Assembly (NCBI GenBank): GCA_001600175.1
Contig: BCJC01000002.1
Location: 812,318-876,317, forward strand
Source: Erythrobasidium yunnanense
Taxonomy: Eukaryota; Basidiomycota; Cystobasidiomycetes; Erythrobasidiales; Erythrobasidiaceae
DNA: 64,000 nucleotides
Direction: 5' to 3'
Shown in pieces: positions 1 to 10,833 of this stretch (position 1 is the first letter of the stretch; the number at the start of each line of letters is the position of its first letter). The notes beneath the pieces were generated by a model, which saw only the letters and a program-made list of their open reading frames with translations, had not been told where the DNA came from and searched no databases. The position numbers were made by a program, and so were the translations under genes.

Positions 1-741
1 GGCGCCTTCCGCGTCCTCTACCAAATGGCAATAGTTGCATCTGTTCGCGGGTGCCAGTGCTCCCCAACGCCCTAGCTTATGCTTATCCAACATGTACTCC
101 CAATCGATGTCCAGAAAGATGTGCTGAAGTATAGGATAATTTCCAGAGGTAATTGCCGTGCAGAAATTCGAGATACTCTTGAAGCCGATGTCCTCTATTG
201 CTGTGACATGAAGCTGTACCATAGAAGTAGGGAAATAGCCTAGCTTGGCTGAGGCCAGGGAGCACTCTACACGCTCAACTTTGGGGCAGAGGGTCGAGAC
301 CAAGTCGCCGATGCGGCCTTTGAAAGTCGAATCGACATGAAATGTGTATGGGCCTACGTGCCAGCTATTGTCTATTACCAGTGTCTTGACCGTACACAAT
401 GGCTGTATGTTGTGGATATTGCGTTCAAGATGTTTGAGGGCCTCTTCTTTGATGGTAAGAGCCTGGAGGGAAGCCGCCCTGACGCTCGGCAAGACTGGAG
501 AATTCACGTGGAGCACCTTGATCTTATTGGCTTGCTCGAAGTATTTGAATAGCCGCGAGGAATATCTTTCCTGAGTACCGTGTAAGTCGATGATGTATAC
601 GGATGCCAAGATGGAGAGCCGACTGAGAAATTTGGCGGCACCTTTAAAGAAGGAATGGCACGTATATTCGGAAGTCAGCACGAGGGAAACATGTTGAACC
701 TGGTGCGAGACGCCTTTCAGCCAGTGCTGCTGCACCGACAT
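1..741 (-). CDS. Partial LRR/F-box-type protein, 3' part off the window
   Basis: The minus strand is open without a stop from an ATG at 741 to the window edge (247 codons). The product has alternating leucine/isoleucine/valine stretches and short polar turns, the look of the leucine-rich half of fungal F-box proteins, but I see no F-box in this piece. The frame stays open upstream of 741 to a TAA near 840, and a good acceptor (tttcttag, minus strand, about 794-801) lies there, so the true start may be in an upstream exon and ATG 741 may be internal. It lies next to an F-box gene on the same strand and may be a tandem relative of it. Function is not assigned. Confidence 0.5.
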   Translation of the reverse strand, partial: MSVQQHWLKGVSHQVQHVSLVLTSEYTCHSFFKGAAKFLSRLSILASVYIIDLHGTQERYSSRLFKYFEQANKIKVLHVNSPVLPSVRAASLQALTIKEEALKHLERNIHNIQPLCTVKTLVIDNSWHVGPYTFHVDSTFKGRIGDLVSTLCPKVERVECSLASAKLGYFPTSMVQLHVTAIEDIGFKSISNFCTAITSGNYPILQHIFLDIDWEYMLDKHKLGRWGALAPANRCNYCHLVEDAEGA

Positions 742-1178
742 TGGTGTGTCCTTGAAGTACAGCGATAATTGAGGAGCGATAGCTGATGTTCGACTAAGAA
801 AGGTTACGGGAGATGGAACGAAGTGACATATAACGTTTTATCCTTCGGTTTTCTTTTGTTGAGCTATAAGCTTATAACGATCGGTGGGGCACCACGCTTG
901 ACGCCCGAAAATAGGACAAAAGAACTTTGCATTGAATCAACAAACCGGTCTATGCGCGTATATTGTACATTTAGGACATCCACGTCCAAGGTGGGAGTTA
1001 GAGCGGCGGCGCTACGAGTACACCTAGCGAGCTCTCGGTCATGGGATAACTGTACGCTCATCGGAGAGAGGTGACGCGTGCTTCTAGGGCACACCTGGGG
1101 ATGCAAGGCGCGGCCTGATCCAAGGGTCTCGCTGAATACAACGCAAAGGACACTACAGTATGGTGTTCGCTGATGAGC
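742..1178. other. Intergenic, no gene assigned
   Basis: This gap between two minus-strand genes could hold the first exon of the partial gene at 1-741. Short open frames occur on both strands, but none has recognisable domain content or a convincing splice partner. Confidence 0.4.
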
Positions 1179-2530
1179 TTAGGTAGGCCGGGAATAGGGA
1201 AACTTCAAATGCGTTTGAGGTCTACTGCACAAGGAATTATCACTGCGCTCCCAGCAGGCTGATATGTCATCGCAATATTCGCAAGAATCAAAGTTTTTCT
1301 CCAGCGCGGTAGGTGAAACGAGGCATGCGTGTAACCTGGTGAAGGAGGAGATTATGATGATCAGGTCGTCTTGCTCGCCGAAGAGTATGGACATTCCGCA
1401 GAGGAAGCCGAACATCCCGAGGGGCCGTATGACAAGCGTAACATGCTTTAGAGCTGTCACCTTGGACAGGAGTACCGTCGATCCAGATAAAGCCTAAGAG
1501 GCGGTAAGCCTTGATGATATTCCCTGCTGTACGACTCTTGGCTGTAACAGCAGGCTCAGCTAGTCTCCAGCAATACTTTTCCACTTGAGAGCTCATCAAC
1601 ACTGATAAGCGCAGTAATTGAAGAAAAAGAAGGCGCAGGGTCTCGCTCTGCTCTGAAAGAACCCTCAGTCCGGTAGTTGTGAAAAGGACGGAGAGCGAAG
1701 ACATCAGTTACCGGCACAACGAACAAAAGATACTCCACCAGAAGCACAAGCAGCGCCCGCAAAGACCGTGGAGAAATTTGTGTAACCCGGACTTGGATTT
1801 TAACGGATTAATGGAGCAGGGGCCAGCAGGCATGTCAGTAGATCAGATGTGACAGGGCCAGTCCAGTCCAGGGCGGATGGTACGTTGTATAGACTGTTCA
1901 TCGGGGGAGAAGAGGTACTGCTCTTCAGAGAGAACCGGATTTCTGGACCAAGGGAAGCAGCGCCATCGAGGAGACGTACGGAGATGGGTAGATATGCGCC
2001 ATAGTCATCAAGTAAGCCATGTACTTACATACGTAAACAACTCTGGCTTTTCTCGACGGTGCAGTGCCTCCTGCTGTATTAAATCGAAATGTCTGCTGAT
2101 TCGCGACTAACATTACCGTCGTCGCTATGTCCTGCAAATTAAAGATCCATCTCCCGTAGATGCTGGCACACCAGCGTCCGTTGCTAGTGACAGCAGTGTT
2201 GATAATCGACTCGGCCTCAGAGCTTAGACGATCATAGCCTTCTCTGACGAAGACCATCTCGCGAACGGTGCCTGGTGGGATGTGATCCCGAATAAAGCGG
2301 GCGCGGTGTATGTAGAACCCGACTCGAGCCTCCAGCCCCTTGTCTTTGTACATGTATGTAATGGTTTGGAAGAGGAGAGGGCGCAGAAGAAGGAAGCGCT
2401 TGCATGTGCGGCCAAGGGAGTAGAGAGTTCTTCGCGTCGAGTTGACCTTGGAGACAGAGGAGCGGTCATCGCGCGGAGGGATAGTGTATCGTCCGATCTT
2501 GTAGATGAGCTCGTTTGGTAGCTGGAGCAT
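1179..2530 (-). CDS. F-box protein (exon structure uncertain)
   Basis: The ATG at 2530 opens a clear N-terminal F-box: LPNELIYKIGRYT, then LYSLGRTCKRFLLLRPLLF, about residues 4-55. F-box proteins join substrates to SCF ubiquitin ligases through Skp1. The first exon probably ends at 2033, where GTATGTAAG follows a codon boundary. A second supported piece, after the acceptor ctcttag near 1490, reads on to a stop at 1179; it carries a leucine-rich segment (LKHVTLVIRPLGMF) that resembles the neighbouring gene at 1-741. The stretch 1500-2032 could hold one or two further exons, but the frames there do not join cleanly, so the middle is unresolved and a damaged gene is possible. The start is 80 bp from the divergent DAD1 start. 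Confidence 0.55.
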
Positions 2531-2610
2531 CTTTATATGCAGAGCTCGGTAGGAATTGCCAGAACAACAAGAAAGGCTTCGCGACCTCCCAACTTGTAAA
2601 GAGGGCCAAG

Positions 2611-3065
2611 ATGGCAGAACGACGTGAGCCTACTCTGTTTGAGGTGAGTATGTAGCAACTCACGTAGAATGACGCGTTTCTGACTTCGCGAATCCCTGTT
2701 CTGTGCCCAGCTCGAGCGCGAGAAGCTGGTCCACGATATCGCGCAGAACCTGGCGACTTTGATATCCAGCACAAACACCCTCAATCGCAATATCGAGGCG
2801 ACAATCGGCGTGGGAAGCCAGTTCGATGGAGCTGCTCGACTCTGGAAAGAGGTAATTGCAGGATGCCAAAGTGCCAATAAGCGGCAAATGCTAATGCGAT
2901 GTTATGGTGCAGTACGGTCGCGTAATGTCTACTTCAGGCGACGAGAAGCAACAGACAACGCCGATGGAAGATGTCACAGTCGCAAACGACACCTTCATTC
3001 CCATTCGCGGTGAAGACAGCTTCGGATTAGCTCCAGGCGCAGGATCTACAAGTTACATGCAATAG
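2611..3065 (+). CDS. DAD1: DASH/Dam1 complex subunit Dad1
   Basis: There are three exons (2611-2643, 2711-2851, 2913-3065), giving 108 residues. The Dad1 core spans the first intron: FE/LEREKLVHDIAQNLATL, then STNTLNRNIEATIGVGSQF and ARLWKE. This matches the family pattern FE..R..L...IA..L..V...N.LNR....V..G..F..V..LW. Dad1 belongs to the ten-protein DASH/Dam1 ring that couples fungal outer kinetochores to spindle microtubules. Both introns have GT-AG ends, and the second has a CTAAT branch site. The C-terminal 50 residues are polar and unconserved, which is usual. Ndc80, the main kinetochore partner of the ring, lies about 49 kb away in the same window; I read that as coincidence. Confidence 0.92.
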
Positions 3066-3307
3066 ACGTGTATGCGATCACTGTCGACTTCACACCTTAC
3101 GCAAGGCAGTCGATATTCTCCAAAATTCGAGATCTTATATGATGGAAGAAGCGTTCCTGGCCCAGCACGGAAGGACGACATTATCCTCCCCGTGCACAGA
3201 GTATGACGATGAACCTCTGTCTGCTGCAAACCCGCTATGCAGAACGGTCACAAAGAAGGCTACAAGCTGGAATCTGCCAGCGATTCCACCGAGAGAAACT
3301 TGGACGC

Positions 3308-4915
3308 TCAAGTTCTGTATGGCCATTCCTTGTTGAATGCGTATGGAGAAGTGTTGAATGAAGTCCTTTGGCCTAGAATCATTTCGGCCAGCACTCTTCC
3401 CGTGCCGGAACTTAGTGAGATACCCCACGGCCCTGCACATCACGGTGTAATCAAAAGTTAGCTGTTTCGTCAGATCATATTCGCAAAGACAAATTCACCA
3501 TGACCAGCGGAGACCCAGGCTCCCCCTCTTGGACTGAAGCTGCAGTCCACTTCGACCCAATTATAAGGTATTTGCGCAATGATCTGCCGAGTGAAATCAG
3601 CCTGCACCTCCCAGCAAGCAGTGAGAAGCGGTCTCACTGGTCTTCCGCTCCCTGTTGTGGGCCTAAAGCAGAAACCCTGCCTGACGACTTCCACATCCTT
3701 CGTGTCTTCGAGATACAATATCCTAGCAGCTGCTTCTTTCAATGCTTCGATAGCTTGCGGATCGATCTCCCGCTCGTCTGCCCTGTCAGGCAATTTCGCG
3801 CTGGTCGTGTTGAGACCGGCAACATAGATCTCGTCTGGATGCCGAGAGAAAATCTCCTGCATGTAATGGTATGTAAGAGTAAGCTGAGAGCGGTACCGAG
3901 TGCTAACGCACCGGCGCGAAGGTCTGGCTCCCGCTTATCCGCTTTGATGTGCTGAAGGAGGTCGCGAACACAGCATGGCTGCCTAGAGCGTTCGTAGGTA
4001 TTGCTGTTGAATGATCATTTCGCCAATGTGGAGATCGAACGACGATAGAATGACCAGCTAATGCTCCTATCTTCAACGCCTTATGAAGCTTCGGCGAAGA
4101 CGGGAAAAGCTGTTGCACAGTCTGAGACGTCCAAGGACCAGTCGTGAATACAAGCCGAGTACAAGGCAATGAGGTCCCATTCGATAGCTTGACGCCTTGC
4201 AGGCAATTATCGGAATCCTTCTGCAAAGATGATACAGTGCCCCCGTATGAAACCTTGACACCTCTTGATTCGCAGTAAGAGAGAAGGAATTGGCAAAGCT
4301 TCAATGGATCGCTAGGACAGATAGTCAGTTACAGGCTGTAATGACTGGTTGAAGAAACTCACACCTGTGCCGTCGAATCGCCTTCGCTTATCACGTCCAA
4401 ACGCTGCTTCAGTCGCTTCCTGAGCCACTTAGGAGCGGCATCTCGGTCATGCCGTTCTGCTTTTGACCGGGAATTATGGTCTGCAACAGCCGATCGGCTG
4501 GTTCCCTGCAAAAGCCAGTCTTCCGCTCGTTCGCCTTCTTCATCGCCCTCCTCAGGAGAACCTAGAGAGATACCTGTCGAAGGTGCATATCCCCATTTGC
4601 GAAAGCCATCGTGCCGGTCTGCAAGCTCTTTATGCAGAGAAAAGGAGAGTTCGCCAAGCGGCAGGACATTGGGAGCATACCAGTTGGAGGCAAGAAATCC
4701 GCCTGAATAACCACTTGCGCCTTCGAAAGCTTGCGAGGCGGCTTCTACGATATGCAGATTGGATCCTTCCAAGCCCAAGTCAAGGAGATGGTAGGCTGTT
4801 TTGCAGTCATTAGCGGGAGGTGAAGCAGGAGAGGATTGCGAGCAGTGCCTGTAGTAATGCCGATGATACCACAGCCAACAATTACCGTATCTTGCGACAT
4901 ATGATCCCCTGACAT
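3308..4915 (-). CDS. TDA3: Tda3-like FAD-dependent oxidoreductase
   Basis: Six exons (4915-4849, 4795-4363, 4311-3912, 3856-3638, 3583-3499, 3432-3308) give 442 residues. The N-terminus is a dinucleotide-binding fold (VIVGCGIIGI, about residues 12-21). Then come ASGYSGGFLASNWY, typical of the Tda3 / S. pombe DAO-type branch, the domain around FTTGPWT, and a C-terminal FAD motif split by two introns: WVSAGHG / PWGISLSSGTGRVLAEMI. Yeast Tda3 is a putative FAD oxidoreductase linked to endosome-to-Golgi transport; its substrate is unknown. The first intron (4848-4796, 53 nt) has a GC donor, with CTAATGAC and aaacag at the 3' end. A GT donor 19 nt upstream would keep frame but delete half of the GxGxxG motif, so the GC site is preferred. 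A second in-frame ATG at 4900 is an alternative start. Confidence 0.88.
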
Positions 4916-5131
4916 AGACGATATCTTCTGGGCAGGGAGGTGATGTTATGTGCTATGTAGCAGTTAGTCTTCAACAGCGTCTTCGGAAGAGCGAAAAGCC
5001 GTGTAACAAGTCACCTAGGAATCAGGCGAAAGCTGAAGAGCTGGCTCTCGCACACGCCAACCTCTTCTGCCGGCAAGACTCTCGAAACTTACTGTACATT
5101 TCGCTACGAGATCAAGGCTTAGGCTCGCGAT

Positions 5132-8100
5132 ATGTCGGACTCGCTCGAGGCGCAAATTGCAGCAGAGCAAGCGAGCAGAAGAAAGGCCGACAAATCCAGC
5201 CAAAGGGCTTCAGACAAGGCCTCGTTGAGCGTCAAGAATGCAAGCTTTGACAGCGAAATCTATGGCGGCAACGGTGCAAGCGGCTCTGGCTACGATACCT
5301 CTATCGCTGTCGGAGGGGACGGCTTGGACGAGGATCTCGATGATTCAGACAGGCCCGTCAGACTCGTAGATAGCTGTGAGATGGCTCGTAACCATAGTTT
5401 AAGACGCTACAGAAGCTAATACATTGTCCCCAGTCACTGCACCAAAGCACCTCTTGCATGAATTTGGAGAATCTGGCGACGATGATGGGATGTCGATGGA
5501 AGACCCTGCAAAGCAACGGCAGAAGGCTGCCAGAGAGAGCGAATATCAACTGCGACGCTTCGACCGAGACCTGGGTGAGACAAGAGGCGATGCTTTTGCA
5601 GACGGCAAAGGTGAAGGCGGCTCATCCTATGCAGAGACGATGCGACTGGCGCAGCTTGAGCGAGAAGAAGCTAGAGTAGACAAGCTCATTCTCGAGAAGC
5701 GGAGAGACGATCAAGCGAATGCAGGCAAAGAAGGAGCAGCAGCGATTACCGATGCCACTCCACGAAAGCGTCGATGGGATGTCGCAGCGGACGACAAGAC
5801 TCCAGAGGGTCCTGACGCGATGGATGGAGCCGGCTCAGTAGCAGACAAGTCATGGGATGAAGACGTCAAGCCAGCGGAGCCTGCCGCGAAGAAGAAGAGA
5901 TCGCGTTGGGACGAAACGCCGGTCGCAGGCGCAGCTGCAGGCGCCGCACCTGGTGAAACACCACGTCGAAGTAGATGGGATCAGACGCCAGCAGCAGGAG
6001 CGGTCACCCAAGCGCCTGCGCCTGGAGCCATGCAGATGCCTGAAGGTTTCAGCATGATGCCCTTGTCCGAGATCGACAAGCGCAACCGTTACCTTTCCGA
6101 TGACGAGCTCAATTCGATACTCCCTGCCGAAGGCTTCGAAATCGTTACACCTCCTCCCGGTTACGAGCCTGTTCGGCCATCGGATAAGCAGATGGGCGAG
6201 ATGACACCATTCGGCGGAGGCGGTTTTATGATGCAGGAAGAAGGCTCTGCTGCCTCTGCGGCAGGCTTAGCACCCGAGCTACCTACGGAGATTGCAGGAG
6301 TAGGAGAGCTTGCTTTCTTCAAGGCGGAGGACGCTGCATACTTCAGCAAGATCCTCAAGACAGAAGAAGATGAAGCTAGCTTGAGCGTCGAAGAGTTGAA
6401 GGAGAGGAAGATCATGCGACTGCTGCTCAAGATCAAGAACGGTACTCCTCCTATGCGTAAATCTGCCTTGCGACAGATTACGGACAATGCTCGTCAATTT
6501 GGTGCTGGACCTCTCTTTGACAAGATCCTTCCTCTTCTCATGGAAAGAACGTTAGAAGACCAAGAAAGACATTTACTTGTCAAAGTCATTGACAGAATCC
6601 TCTACAAGCTGGACGATTTAGTCCGCCCATACGTACACAAGATTCTTGTCGTCATCGAGCCTCTCCTCATCGATGCAGACTACTACGCCCGTGTCGAAGG
6701 TCGAGAGATCATCTCGAACTTGTCAAAAGCAGCTGGTCTGGCACACATGATCTCGACCATGCGTCCCGATATCGATCATGTCGATGAGTACGTTCGTAAC
6801 ACAACTGCTCGAGCATTCTCAGTCGTCGCTTCTGCGCTTGGTATCCCCTCCCTCCTTCCCTTCCTCAAAGCCGTCTGTCGATCCAAGAAATCATGGCAAG
6901 CAAGACATACAGGTATCAAGATTGTACAGCAAATTGCTATCATGATGGGCTGTGCTGTTCTTCCGCATCTGAAGAACTTGGTCGAAGCAGTGGCGCACGG
7001 TCTAGAAGACGAGCAGCAGAAAGTGCGGACGATGACTGCTTTGGCTGTTGCCGCTCTAGCAGAAGCTGCCGCGCCGTATGGTATCGAATCATTCGACTCT
7101 GTACTCAAGCCGCTCTGGACGGGTATCAAGAAGCACCGAGGTAAAGGTCTCGCAGCCTTCTTAAAGGCCATCGGTTTCATCATTCCTCTCATGGATCCCG
7201 AATACGCCAACTACTATACGAAGGAAGTAATGATCATTCTGATCAGAGAGTTCCAAAGTCCGGATGAGGAGATGAAGAAGATCGTGTTGAAGGTCAGTAA
7301 AGCTCTTTGAAGCTGATGGTACTCAGCTGAAATTCTCTGTACAGGTCGTCAAACAATGTGCAAGCACAGAAGGTGTTCTTCCTGCATTTGTCAGACAGGA
7401 AATCCTACCGGATTTCTTCAAAAATTTCTGGGTCCGCAGAATGGCATCCGATAGACGAAACTACAAGCAAGTGGTCGAGACTACTGTCGAGCTGGCGCAA
7501 AAGGCCGGTGTTGCCGAAATCATCGGTCGCATCGTCAACGATCTGAAGGACGAGAACGAGTCTTACAGGAAGATGGTCATGGAGACGATCCAACAAGTCA
7601 TCCAGAGTCTAGGAGCAGCAGATATCGATGAGCGTCTGGAGCTGCAGCTCATTGATGGTATCATCTACGCGTTCGAGTCGCAGACGATGGAAGACAACGT
7701 CATGCTGGACGGAGTCGGGACTGTCGTCAACGCACTGGGTATTCGGGTCAAGCCGTACCTGACGCAAATCGTATCTACTGTGCTCTGGCGTCTGAACAAC
7801 AAGTCTGCCAAGGTCAGACAGCAAGCAGCAGATCTGACTAGCAAGTTGGCTGTGGTCATCAAGCAATGTGGAGAAGACGGCCTGCTGTCAAAGCTCGGTG
7901 TTGTGCTGTTCGAACAGCTTGGTGAAGAATATCCCGATACGCTCGGAAGGTGCGTTCTATCCCGGAAGATACGTTCGGCGCAATAGCTCACAATGTTCTC
8001 CTACAGCATCATCGCTGCCGAAGGTGCCATTGCCAATGTCGTCGGTATGACGCAGATGAGTCCACCTATTAAGGATCTTTGTAAGTGGCCACTTGGACAA

Positions 8101-9220
8101 TCTGTTGGGCAGTAAGCTAACTTTCTGCACAGTACCTCGCATGACCCCCATTCTGCGAAATCGACATGAGAAAGTGCAAGAAGCATGCATCAACTTGATT
8201 GGTCGGATAGCAGATCGAGGTGCTGAATTCGTCTCCGCTCGAGAGTGGATGCGTATCTGTTTCGAGCTACTAGATCTACTGAAAGCGCACAAGAAGGCCA
8301 TCCGGCGAGCAGCAGTCAACTCCTTCGGTTATATCGCAAAAGCCATTGGTCCTCAAGATGTGCTTAGCGTGCTGTTGACCAATCTTAGGGTCCAAGATCG
8401 TCAATCTCGAGTGTGTTCGACCGTAGCTATCGCTATCGTAGCGGTAAGTTTTGGACCTCGCCGCCTTGATATTCTACTAATGCGATTTCTCTAGGAAACC
8501 TGTGGACCTTTCACATGTATCCCCGCTATCCTGAACGAATACCGTACACCGGATCTTAACGTTCGAAATGGGTGTCTGAAGGCAATGTCCTTCTTATTCG
8601 AATACATCGGCGAGATGGGCAAGGATTACATTCATAGTGTGGTGACCTGTCTGGAGGATGCTTTGACGGACAGAGATGCTGTTCATCGTCAGACATCGGC
8701 GGGAATAGTCAAGCATTTGGCTCTGGGTACAGCTGGTCTAGGCAACGAGGATGCGCTGCTGCATCTGATGAATCTAGTCTGGCCGAATATCTTCGAGGTG
8801 AGCGGCGTTTGGGCATGTTCACACAGTATTGCTGCTGATTCGGCGACTGGCAGACGAGTCCTCACGTTATCGGACAAGTCATGGATGCTATAGGTACGTG
8901 TAAAATGCCTTTCTCAGGATGTTGCCGATCTAACCCAACCTTACAGAGGCTATGCGTGTCGGTCTTGGACCCGGTGTGCTGATGTCCTACATCCTCACTG
9001 GTCTGTTCCATCCCGCTCGAAAAGTTCGCGAAGTTTACTGGCGGATCTACAATACTTGCTACCTCGGCGCACAAGACGCCATGACACCCTACTACCCTAA
9101 TCTAGGAGAGTTATCTGATGAGAAGAACAACTATTCACGAGATGTTTTGGCAATGGTAAGCCAAGGACTGAATCGCATGTAAAGGTTATCATGCTGACCT
9201 TGCCGTCGCAGTGGATCTAA
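5132..9220 (+). CDS. HSH155: U2 snRNP splicing factor 3B subunit 1 (SF3B1/Hsh155)
   Basis: Nine exons (5132-5375, 5434-7292, 7345-7949, 8007-8080, 8133-8443, 8495-8797, 8854-8893, 8947-9155, 9212-9220) give 1217 residues. SF3B1 is the HEAT-repeat scaffold of SF3b that clamps the branch-point/U2 duplex in the spliceosome. The N-terminus has the family's KRRWD / SRWDETP / SRWDQTP elements, a Thr-Pro-rich U2AF- and kinase-interacting region. From about residue 400 the HEAT array is nearly collinear with the human protein: [19 protein letters not shown] (the Lys of human K700 is kept), [57 protein letters not shown]. Exon 7 is only 40 nt, and the last exon codes just WI-stop. All joins keep frame. 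Essential and unlikely to be anything else. Confidence 0.97.
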
Positions 9221-9419
9221 ATGACATGTAGTCTCAGACTGTACTTATACGGGTTATTCATAATGCTATTGCAATTCGCTGCTCAACCATGTTGCTGGCG
9301 AAGCTAATCCTTTCATCGTCGGCCCCTTTCACAGCTGGCTTGCTGCCATCCCCGGTTCCGTTTGCGGGTTGTCTTCAGACAAGAACCAGCAGCGCTGATC
9401 TACATATTGTGTCTAGCAC

Positions 9420-10511
9420 ATGAAGAAGTTTCGTCTACGGCGAAGCCGCAAGGACGGCAATGCTAATCCCAACTCCGCTGGCCCAGCTAGTCTGGATGTG
9501 CCGGCCACTCTCCCTTTCAACCCAACCCCAGCACTGGTCGCCATGACTAAGATAGGATCCAATGGCACAGTGGAAGGCTCCGTCCAGAGAACCGTTCAAC
9601 TAGTTGATTCTGCGAACGAAGTAATGAGCCTCTGGGCTTACATACTAGGCGTATACATGGACGCCGGCGCAGCTGTGCACTTAGCCGTACTTTCCGGACG
9701 GGATCCTAGCAATGCATCGGCTTGCTCGACCCAGCGATTCCTCGAACTCCGCACCCCTGCCTCCCTAAGCGCATCCGACTGCGAGCCTAAGGCTAGAATG
9801 CGCTTCGTCCATCAGAGTGATGCGGGCAAAACAACGTTCAGGCATATATACGTTCGGAAGATTCGATGGCAAAGTGTGACTTTCGGATCTGTAGGGCTAA
9901 AAAGCAGCGTCGATCTCGCTGTATAAACAGGCTAATGCGATTGTCAGGCATTGTCTGCACCAGTGCCTGCAGCTCGTGTGACACGTGGAACTACAGAGCC
10001 TACCGCTAAAACAGCCGTGCCCGCGATTGCGGCCCGCGCCGCGCTCCCTGTACCTGCGCCTCACCGCGCTGTAGGGCAGAACTGCACGCCTAATCCACTA
10101 TACGTGGCCAGCAAATCAATTGTCGCAACCGTCGACGGTCCAAGCTACACCCTGGCGATGGGGACAGAACTTGCTGGTCCGCCCAGAGTCCTGGGAGTTC
10201 CGTTCAGCGCTTACATACACAAAAGGTTGAAAGAATGCACCCCATACGCTCAACCGACAGGTGCCATACTCGGTATCCTGTCACACTATCGATTAGAGCG
10301 GACGATCGTGCATATCGTGTTGCGTTCGCAGAGCCCAAAATCCGAATTCTGGCAATTCGATACGGGACCTACCCAAGTGACCGCTATCGTATCTCGAGAT
10401 GGTCTTGATCATCGGCAGAGAGTCCATGTTCTGGACAGGTGGGGAAAGCTACATGTCATCCAGGTTGTTATTGCCAACTTGTCTATTAGGCGGATACAAG
10501 CTGGCAAGTAA
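9420..10511 (+). CDS. Hypothetical protein, two exons
   Basis: I do not recognise this gene. An ATG at 9420 opens 157 codons; a 57-nt intron (9891-9947: gtaggg donor, gctaat branch, ttgtcag acceptor) then joins in frame to 188 codons ending at 10511. The product of about 344 residues starts basic (MKKFRLRRSRKDG), has no transmembrane span, carries an Ala/Pro/Thr-rich linker after the intron and ends in a mixed alpha/beta-like domain with several Trp and His. A 27-nt intron at 9921 would also remove the in-frame stop, but it is implausibly short. It follows SF3B1 by 199 bp on the same strand. It could be a lineage-specific gene. Confidence 0.5.
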
Positions 10512-10833
10512 GTAAATGGATGAGAAGAAGTGGATGATGAGACCTGCGTGTATGAATACTACAGACTACAACGATAAGCATGATCTGCGAAGTCCTTCTA
10601 AGACAGTCCCGCTCGATAGTCTGCGGCTCTGACCGATCCTTACGCCTTGCTGCATATTGCTTGGATGCATTGATGCCCCATTTAAGCCACGAGCACGGAG
10701 ATCAGAGCGCTGTTCTCGGTGATCTGGTAGCAGGCGGTTGAAAATTCTTCTGGAGGGGTGAGCCCGCTCTAGATGCTACGTCGTGTATACTGGGTGGTAT
10801 GAGATGTACGTCGATACTGATTCCTTGTCCACG
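10512..10833. other. Convergent intergenic spacer
   Basis: This 3'-to-3' spacer lies between the orphan gene and the PPR gene. I see no RNA gene, repeat or further coding segment in it. Confidence 0.5.

Noticed and set aside
9921-9947. 27-nt intron removing the stop in the orphan gene
   Set aside because: It is far below the smallest intron elsewhere in the window; a 57-nt intron with the same acceptor also restores the frame.
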